A stretch of DNA of 64,000 nucleotides. It comes from Anaspis maculata. Its lineage: Eukaryota > Arthropoda > Insecta > Coleoptera > Scraptiidae. How positions within the stretch are numbered: position 1 is the stretch's first letter; each line of letters begins with the position of its first letter. Made by a program: the position numbers and the translations under genes. Where the stretch lies: NCBI GenBank assembly GCA_949128115.1, contig OX421964.1, positions 35,208,177-35,272,176 of the forward strand, given 5' to 3'. Shown here piece after piece: positions 56,653 to 64,000 of the stretch. A model generated the notes under the pieces. It had not been told where the DNA came from and made no database searches. It was given only the letters and a program-made list of their open reading frames with translations.

Positions 56653-59167
56653 TACAGGGTGGCCCAACGAAAACAGAACAGCAAGGTTTTCGGGCATTTC
56701 ACATAATTTTTCCAAAAAAAGCTCAGACAGGTCGATTTTTATATCGAGGGGGACATCTGAAACATACATTGGCAAATTTCTATCTTCAGCCCACTCACTC
56801 CTTCGACCTCAACTTTGGAATTCCAAATGACACCATCTACTTTGCGATACATCAAATCAAAGAGAATCAAATTCTTTTTTTGAAAAAAATATTCTCAAAA
56901 TTTTCAACCCCACCCCCATCTTCCTTAATTTCTCTGACTGTCCCATTTTATATCCTTGACCCCTCAATTCTCTTCAATTTCATAAGCGTCATCCCAAAGA
57001 GCATCTAAGGAGAAAATTTTCGGTGGAGAAAAATGTTACCCAAATTCACCCCTTTCCTCTCCCCCATAGTCCAGGAATTTTAGCTGTTTAAATCGCAAAT
57101 AGCGAACAAAAATGATAACTGGCCGGATTTTTGTATATAAGCTCAGTTAAGCATGTAGTTTAACATAGTAAAATTCCTCAAGAATCCGGTGTGAGCTTCG
57201 GCCGTTGTGGCCTCGAGAAGAACTTGATGGTCAGTTTATCTCGTGAACAATAGCACTTGGCAAAAAGATTCCTGGGAAGAAATTGTTGAAAATCTTATTG
57301 TCTACAAGAAAGGTCCCTACACATTTCATCGTCAGTCATCTCCTTCTTCGTCAAAACACAAGAAAATAAAAATTGTCCAGATGCTCGATGCTGAAGACTG
57401 GTATGAACCTTGAGTTTTATGATGGCGGAGTGCCACTTCGTAGAGGTGTTGTCTCATTCACTCTCTTTTGGTTGAAACTTGAAGCCATCAAGACGAACTA
57501 TGCCGGCGGCATATACAGGGTGAAATGAAGATAAAATGTTAAACATTTGTACCTCGAGAACAAAAATAGGTGAAGACATGTAAATCGCCATAAATAATTC
57601 TGATTTCATGGTCATGAAGTCGTCGTAAACTTGAATAAAAAATCTTGAGCCCTTCGTGAAATATCTTCAAAAGACTGAAGTTGTTACAAAAAATATATAT
57701 ATTTTCGTCTACTTATCAGAGAAAAAGTTGACTGTGTTTTCTCTAAAATTTGTTTAGAGAGGGCTTTCCACTTCAATTTCATTTTAAATGTAATTTATCA
57801 TTGTTTCGATTCAAAACACCAAGTTTCGATTCAATATCTGAAGAATTACTGATATACGGAAAACTATTTTTTTTCGTAACGACTTCAGTCTTCTGAAGAT
57901 ATTTCAGAAACGGCTCAACATATTTGATTCAAGTTTACGACGGCTTCATGGTCATGAAATTAGAAATATTTTTGGCGATTTACATGTCTTCACCTATTTT
58001 GGTTCTTGAGGTACATTTGTTCAACTTTTTATTTTTATGTCACCCTGTATATGCCGCCGGCATAGTTGGTATTGATGGCATCAAGTTTCAATCAAAAGAG
58101 AATGGATCGAACAACACCTCTACCAAATGGCACCCTGCCATCATAAAACTCAAGGTCCGTACAGTCTTCGGCATCGAGCATCTGGACTATTTAGCTTTTC
58201 TTGTGTTTTGACGAAGAAGGAGTCGACTGATGATGGAATATGTAAGGACCTTTCTTGTAGACAACACAATTTCCAACACTTTTGCTTCAAGTGCTTTTCC
58301 TCCAAGTGCCATCGTTCATGGGATAAACACGAAAAACTAATCCTCAAGTTCTTCTCGAGGCCACAACGGCCGAAGCTCACACCGGATTCTTGAGGAATTT
58401 TACTATGTTAAACTACATGCTTAACTGAGCTTATATACAAAAATCCGGCTAGTTTTCATTTTTGTTCGCTATTTTTTCTATAATTCCTGGACTACCACCC
58501 TAATTCCAAAACTTAACCTACTTTGTGATATATCAAATAAAAGGAAATTGATTTCTCTTTCTGAAAACAATTTTCTTGAAATTTACAACCCCTCTCCTGA
58601 TAAATTGAACATTCGGAGTATTTTAGGGGGGAAGGGGGCTTTTTGAAAATTTTGAAAGTATTTTATTCAGGAATACAATTTAATTCCCTTCTATTTGATG
58701 TATCACAAAGTAGGTAGTGTCAATTTAGATTTTGAAGTTGAGGTGGGGGAGTGAAGGGGTGAATTTGGGTGGCACTTTTTACACAGAAAATTTTCTCCCT
58801 TGATGCTGTGCAGGATGACGTTGACTGTACTGAAGAGAATTAGAGATCAAAATTATTACATCGAAAACTCTGAAAATTTTAGGAAGAAGAGGGGTGGGGT
58901 TGAAAATTATAGAAATATTTTTTCAGGAAGGGAATTCAATTTTCTTCAATTTGATGTATTGCAAAGTGGGTGGTGTCATTTGGAACTTCGAAGCTCGCTT
59001 CGAAGTTGGGCCGGGTGGTGGTGAGGGGGCTGAAGATAGAAATCCGCCAATGTATGTTTCAGATGTCCTCCTCAATATAAAAATCGACCTGGTCGAGCTT
59101 TTAAAAAAAAATGAGGTCAAATGCCCGAAAACCCCTCTGTTCTGTTTTCGTTGGGCCACCCTGTATA
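56651..59167. mobile_element. Palindromic element with TATACAGGGTGGCCC ends
   Basis: TATACAGGGTGGCCCAACGA at the left is mirrored at 59148-59167. Arms carry the GGTCGATTTTTAT unit (56729 forward, ending 59090 reverse). Inner arms continue with aagcatgtagtttaacatag, ttcggccgttgtggcctcgag and catatacagggtgaa against their complements (58020-58430). The 58600-58950 part holds extra tandem units, so the right arm is longer. Total 2517 bp, no intact gene. Confidence 0.8.
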
Positions 59168-60326
59168 GCCGAAACTAGTCATCCTTTTCAAATATACCAA
59201 CTTTAACGAAGTGGTGCTAACATTTTTAAACATTTTGATTCTATTGTTTATGAGTGAACAAATCATTTTGTTACTGCTTCTTCTTGTTGGTTGTCACTGA
59301 TTCGATTTGTGTCTTTTCTCTCGATGAGTGTGTGGTGTAAGTCGCTGTCATGGTTGGATTATAGTGCGGGTCAGTCTTGTCGGTGAGGGTTAGCGTTTGT
59401 CGGTGAAACATTCTTTCGACTGCAATTACAGATACCGGCGTTATCTAGGCGCTTGCATTACGGCTACGAACAATATGACCATTTGGCATAATAATTTGCC
59501 CGTTATACCCACCTTCACATACATTTACATTACATTTCTGCAATGCTGTGTACGCAAACGACGCTTCTCATTAACCGAAACATGGAAAAAAGCCGAAAGT
59601 CATTATCCCCTGGTCCCCTATACTACTATTCCTGCTGCCCGACGTATTTTAGATTAGGTACACCAAAATCATTACACGATAATCCCTAAATTATCTTGGG
59701 ACACATGTCGACTTCTCATTTGATTTTCCAAAACAAAACGCAACTGTTGACAATTTGAGATTTGGTGTGAACATTTTAATTCTACAGCTGATCGGTTTTC
59801 CGACCGCATTTCACCAATTTTCCACCGTCCGCGCTTTTGGGCGCTACTACTGCAGCCCTATATCAAAATGATTCAAGCGAAAATTGCTCTCTCCCGCGCT
59901 CCCTAATGGCTTTATTATCCGATAGAGCAACAAAACGTGTTTGAAATAAACAGCGGAATTTACTGTTTGAGCCTCAAGCTCGCCGGTGGTTACTTGTCAG
60001 GTACCTACCTACACGCCCGGGCTACAATGCAAAGCTTTTAGTGCATCGTCAGCTTCGCAATACGCCTCGCCTTTTCGCCCCGACTTGAAAATAAAGAAAC
60101 GGAATACTTCTTATCCGCGCGGTCTTGGCCGCAGCCAGCTAGTGGACTCTAGTCAGAGAACAAACAGTAAAAGCTTTGCTTTCCCGGTGTTGTGACCGCG
60201 CGCCCGATTAAGGTCGCTCCTATCCAGTTTACTCAAGCAGCCACTCCAAGCTGGCCGATAAATACCAATTTGTACCAAAACCTGCGATGCTATACTGATC
60301 CTTTCTCACTCTCTCGATTGTTGCAG
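59168..60326. other. No gene recognised; upstream of the neuroligin exon
   Basis: Looks single copy. A short frame at 59986-60195 has no domain. The last 30 bases form a pyrimidine-rich acceptor tract (ctttctcactctctcgattgttgcag). Confidence 0.4.
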
Positions 60327-60533
60327 AACTCTTACACCGAGTCATCCTGTTGAGTGGCTCCGGACTGAGTCCCTGGGCGCTTCAAAGAGATCCGCTTTCG
60401 GTGAAGCTGAGCGTGGCACAGCACACGAACTGCCACGGCGACCTGCACGACGACGATCTGGCGCCTTGTCTGCGAAGGAAACCGCTGAACCAACTCCTCA
60501 ACGTCAGGATAGACTCGCCTAGATTTTTACCAG
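60327..60533 (+). CDS. Internal exon of a neuroligin-like gene
   Basis: A pyrimidine tract ending in ttgcag precedes 60327, and cag/gtgagc follows 60533, giving a 207-bp exon with phase-1 borders on both sides. The translation has HRVILLSGSGLSPWALQRDP, then LSVKLSVAQHTNCHGDL, DDLAPCLRRKPLNQLL and SPRFLP. This matches the part of the carboxylesterase-like ectodomain of neuroligins after the position of the inactive nucleophile elbow. Neuroligins are postsynaptic single-pass adhesion proteins that bind neurexins. SGSxLSPWA and the CLR.KPL..LL segment separate it from ordinary carboxylesterases. The other exons are not recognisable in the window, so introns must be large. Which paralogue this is cannot be told. 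Confidence 0.85.
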
Positions 60534-61726
60534 GTGAGCTGTTCAACACAACCTCTCCGTTAGAAACAACCACCCAGTATCTGTTCTGGCTGCCGAGTCA
60601 ACGACATCGCTGACACTGTTGATTTTGGGAAAAGACTCGTACTTCTCCATTATTAAATCATAGACTTGCACTCATTTGAGAATAATAGTCATCCGTACAA
60701 CGTTGGCGTTCAATGGACCATTCACATTCAAAAAGCGCCACCTGCGGTAGAGCCTGACTGCTTGGATGAAATTTCACTTTGGGTGGTTGTGCCTGGTTAA
60801 CAAAGTACGAAACTTTCCGACAAGGGCTTGACGGCATCTTGTACTTTACAGTTTCAAGTTTTGTTTGACACCACAACCATGGTTGGCAGTCATCAACTTC
60901 GTGTATACGGTGCCAAGAGCCTGAAGATTGCAAATTTTTTGTTTCTTCATTTTGAAATTCAAAATTTTTCTCCATTTCTGTACCAATCCACTTGAAACTT
61001 CTAACAAACTGGAACCTAGAATTTTAATTTTTATACGGTGAAAGTTGTCTTGCAACTTCGAGCGATGGCCGCCATTTTCAGAAAAAAGTCTTTAATCAGA
61101 GATGCGGTGGGCGGCGGGTGTCACAGAATGTCGAGACGTAACTTCATTGCAGACATTTTTATTTCTCTTCTCAAGTCAACGAATGTCCCTGATTATGTCT
61201 GTCAATATCTGGTCTTTGAGAATGCCTACTAAAAAAAAACAAACCGAATTTTTAACACTGTTTTCTTCTATAGCCAAGCACAACTTTTTGTTTCGTCGCA
61301 CCGTGCAGACGAAGTTGATGGCTGACAACTGTGGTTGTAGTGTCAATCAAAACTTGAAACTATCAGTTATAAGATGCTGCCATGCCCCTGTTGATAAGTT
61401 TCTTACTTTTCTTGTCAGAAGCCATTCAAATTGTGACAGTACAAAAAAAACACCCTGCAAATTGTAATACTCACCTGCATTTCCATTGCAATATCTCGTA
61501 ATCGCAAAAAGCTGTGTAGTCTCTTTCGAGGCATCGCATCTCGATTGCTGATTGCCAATAATTGCCATTTTATTGATTTGAACTCATATTCTGTGTTGTT
61601 TTTTATTGTTTTTGTTTATACATCGAATTTTATCCACTTGTTGTCAGTTGTTGGAAGTTTTAAAATTCCATATCAAATTATAAGCGGGACATTTTATCAT
61701 TTCAAGCATAATTCAAGTTTCATATC
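60534..61726. other. Intronic DNA after the neuroligin exon; no gene
   Basis: Begins with the splice donor. Contains two diverged matching segments, about 60850-60970 and the complement-like 61290-61400 (gacaccacaaccatggttggcagtcatcaactt compared with aagttgatggctgacaactgtggttgtagtgtc), suggesting another old palindrome of about 600 bp. No coding sequence recognised. Confidence 0.45.
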
Positions 61727-61915
61727 GTGCCAAATTGTGCACGATGCCGAGCCGAGTGGTCTGAAGGCGTCATGCTCCAGTGCGAGGGTGCATGCGGCGA
61801 CTCGTTCTACTGCAGTTGCTTGAGCATTTGTGATTCTGAATGTAATCTACTAAATAGTCCTATCCATAGTCATTTCTCAAGGACATACTCAGATATCACC
61901 TCAAGTATCGCTTAG
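61727..61915 (+). pseudogene. PHD-finger-like remnant of a LINE
   Basis: The reading frame shows CARCRAEWSEGVMLQCEG followed by a CGDSFYCSCL block, a Cys spacing typical of the PHD-type zinc finger found in the first ORF of some non-LTR retrotransposons. It is cut off after the finger. Located 100 bp upstream of the LINE tail, so both are probably from one internally deleted element. Confidence 0.5.
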
Positions 61916-61989
61916 CTGAGTTACCCTTGGTCATTACCACGATTACGACGTAAACATCTGTTGCTCGGAGAATATGAAAAATTACTGCA

Positions 61990-62576
61990 GAATCCGAATC
62001 TACCAATTTCAAAGATATGAACATCATCCCTCTCCTAAATAGTAACTTGAGATTGAAATCCAGACAACCCTCTATAATAACAGCCAAAACCTTATATGAA
62101 GGAAACTTTAGAATTGAAGATCAATGGAATGTCTCCTGGAGAACAATTGAGGCGGAAAACAAACACCTTGTTACTGATCAAACGACCAAGGTTGAAGGTT
62201 TCGTTCTGGAAACAAAATTGTGGACAACTTTAAACAGAATTAGAACCGGTCAAGGGAGATGTAATTTCTTATTACACCGATGGGGTTATGTACAGTATGT
62301 TCATTAAAAAATTCAATAATGGGAGGCCGTGGACCGATGATAACCTGGCCGTTTTCGGATCGAATGGCCTGCGTCACAGCCTCTCTTTATTGAAGTTTTT
62401 AATGAACATACGGTAGAAAATCCAAGCTGCATCTGTGGAGCACAAAACCAAACTATGAACCACATAGTGTCAGATTGCCCATTAACCGCCTTTGATGAAG
62501 GACTAAATGCGATCCATAATCTCACAGGAACAGCTCAGGAATGGGTTTCAACAACTGGTTTTAGACTAGATTTATA
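61990..62576 (+). pseudogene. C-terminal end of a Jockey-type LINE reverse transcriptase ORF
   Basis: Frame 62017-62295 reads a RQPSIITAKTLYEGNF / WTTLNRIRTGQGRCNFLL segment. After a 114-bp insertion it resumes with NPSCICGAQNQTMNHIVSDC and ends in LDL-stop (about 62574). The LNRIRTG.GRC and C.CG..QT..HIV.DCP blocks are the usual C-terminal zinc-binding tail of Jockey/CR1-like proteins. The catalytic domain is missing. Confidence 0.8.
62297..62410. mobile_element. 114-bp MITE inserted in the LINE tail
   Basis: ATGTTCATTAAAAAATTCAATAA at the left is mirrored by TTATTGAAGTTTTTAATGAACAT at the right with one change. Removing it brings the two halves of the LINE tail together, which supports insertion after the LINE was formed. 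Confidence 0.75.
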
Positions 62577-64000
62577 ATTTTTTACACTTTCCCTCGCACT
62601 TTCCTTCAAGATCGTCTACATTTCGCTACTATATCACTATCGCTACTATATCACCCATATCGATTATTATAACTCATAAGTAATTCATGTCTTTTATATA
62701 CCCACCTACATAATTTATACAGTCATGTATCAATTTTTTCGAGCATAAAAAATATATATTACTTGGATGTTGTGTTCTGTATTCGCAAGTTCGGCTATCC
62801 TCGGAATGTAAGAAGGAAGTGGAAAGTTATTAAATAAATACATAAACCATTTTATTGATACATAAAGACTCTTTGTCTCATCGTACATCGTCGAAAATTA
62901 ATGTAGGTAAATCATGACAATAAACACAACAAACAAGCAATAGTCACCTGCACTGTTAGTGTTTTCAATGGTCTTTTCATCTCGAACAATGGCCACACTT
63001 GAAATCACTAGCATGAAACGTCAATCACCACACGATATTTCAATCAGTTTTATTGTTTACTCTCACTAGTACAGGCCAGTAAGATATCTACCCGGAAATT
63101 TCAAATAACGAGCTGAAATTTGGAGAGTATCTCCATAGACTCACTAGACACAAACTCTCAAAAGTCCCCAGAAATCCCATTTGGGCAAACGCCGATATCT
63201 TGATTTTTCATACTACTTTCATTGATTTCTGTTTCTAGCCGCCTATTCATCAACAAAACATCACAGTGACCCGCTTTTTATGATTTTCTACTTCTATAGA
63301 GTTTTTTTAGGGTGGATAACCGTAACTGGAAATCTATAAATCATTAATTCAACTCGAAATCACAATTTCAACACAAAGAAATCAAATATAAAAAATTGGA
63401 GATCTTGTTAAAATAGTCCGGATGTTAGACGAAAGCATCCTGCATTTTATGGTTGAAACATGCCACTTTGGCATATAGTTGTTATATAGACCATAATATT
63501 CCAATTCAGAAGTGTAGCCATCAGCGACAGATATGCAGCTTTGTATACAGGGTGAAAAAGGAAGAAGAAAAAATGTGACTCATGAACCGGAAGAGGTGAA
63601 GTCGCGTAAACGGGCATACATAGCCTTCTGTTCATGCCCATGAATCGAAGTTTCATCAAACAATCCCAGATGTACTGAAGCGTTTCTGAAATATCCTGAG
63701 AAAACTGGTCTTTTCCATGGAAATCAATTTTCGAGTAGGTAAATCAGTGAATCTTCAAAGTATAGGAGTAAAACATCATAGGACTTCATTCAGTAATGTA
63801 ACAAATTGAAAATGATCGGTAGCCAGTGCCTAGGCCGAGGCCTAGGCCCACTATCTCCAGAAGAAACACTGTTAGCGCGGTACACATAAAGACGGCAGCC
63901 TTCCGATGAAGGCTGCATTAAAACAATAACTCTTGGATTAGGAAAGCAGCAAGCGACAGTCAGAAATAAAATTCACAACAACAATCAAAAACTTTAATGC
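62577..64000. other. No gene recognised; a partial CAGGGTG-type repeat at the end
   Basis: 62577-62760 is probably LINE 3' UTR. 63420-63740 loosely resembles the middle of 56651-59167 (a tatacagggtgaaa word at 63544, then gaggtgaag..gtaaacgggcata and a tgaagcgtttctgaaatatc segment). A perfect 9-bp hairpin (gcagccttc-cgat-gaaggctgc) lies at 63895-63916. Confidence 0.4.

Noticed and set aside
63895..63916. Perfect 9-bp hairpin considered as a terminator or ribozyme part
   Set aside because: No U-tract or conserved ribozyme core is nearby. A lone hairpin of this size is weak evidence.

Overview
The window is eukaryotic and most likely from an arthropod. The evidence is a single coding exon with AG/GT splice borders that matches insect neuroligins, an intronless Dpy-30-motif gene, and abundant Ty3/gypsy, mariner, LINE and foldback-type elements. 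Short tracts such as taggtacctac recur and would suit a hemipteran, perhaps a whitefly, but that is a guess from texture. Very little host coding sequence is visible: a 421-codon gene at 5682-6947 and a 207-bp exon at 60327-60533.

Layout. 1-5681: non-coding DNA with two small MITE-like palindromes, a dispersed AT-rich repeat and a degenerate ~40-bp satellite. 5682-6947: Dpy-30-motif gene. 7031-11195: foldback element split by a second palindrome (7262-8847). 12833-14339: another foldback. 15760-16640: decayed Ty3/gypsy pol. 17431-19911: a satellite-filled element with inverted arrays of a 12-bp motif at its ends and an 8-bp target duplication. 20150-23440: palindromes, minisatellite-like repeats and dispersed repeats.

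23501-37001 is a complete, apparently recent Ty3/gypsy retrotransposon. It has two 3415-bp LTRs with one difference found, a 4-bp GTAC target duplication, an intact gag and an intact pol. Gag and pol lie in different frames, and pol is reachable by a -1 shift. Two GGGAAAC heptamers sit at the end of gag in the correct register. Pol begins with a domain that closely resembles the cellular ADP-ribose hydrolase TARG1/OARD1 (a macro domain), with both catalytic residues present, placed upstream of protease, reverse transcriptase, RNase H and integrase. This is the most striking item in the window.

37083-43714 is a 6.6-kb palindrome with TA flanks. It contains a deleted mariner and a second palindrome with the same terminal motif. 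48082-49536 is another palindrome. 51300-55448 is a palindrome enclosing a broken copy of a multicopy invertebrate gene family, which is itself interrupted by a P/hAT-like element (52054-53960). 55905-59167 holds three back-to-back palindromic elements sharing TATA borders. After the neuroligin exon, 61727-62576 has a PHD-like remnant and the C-terminal end of a Jockey-type LINE, interrupted by a 114-bp MITE.

Overall this looks like a large intron or intergenic region dominated by nested inverted-repeat elements, with one young LTR retrotransposon.
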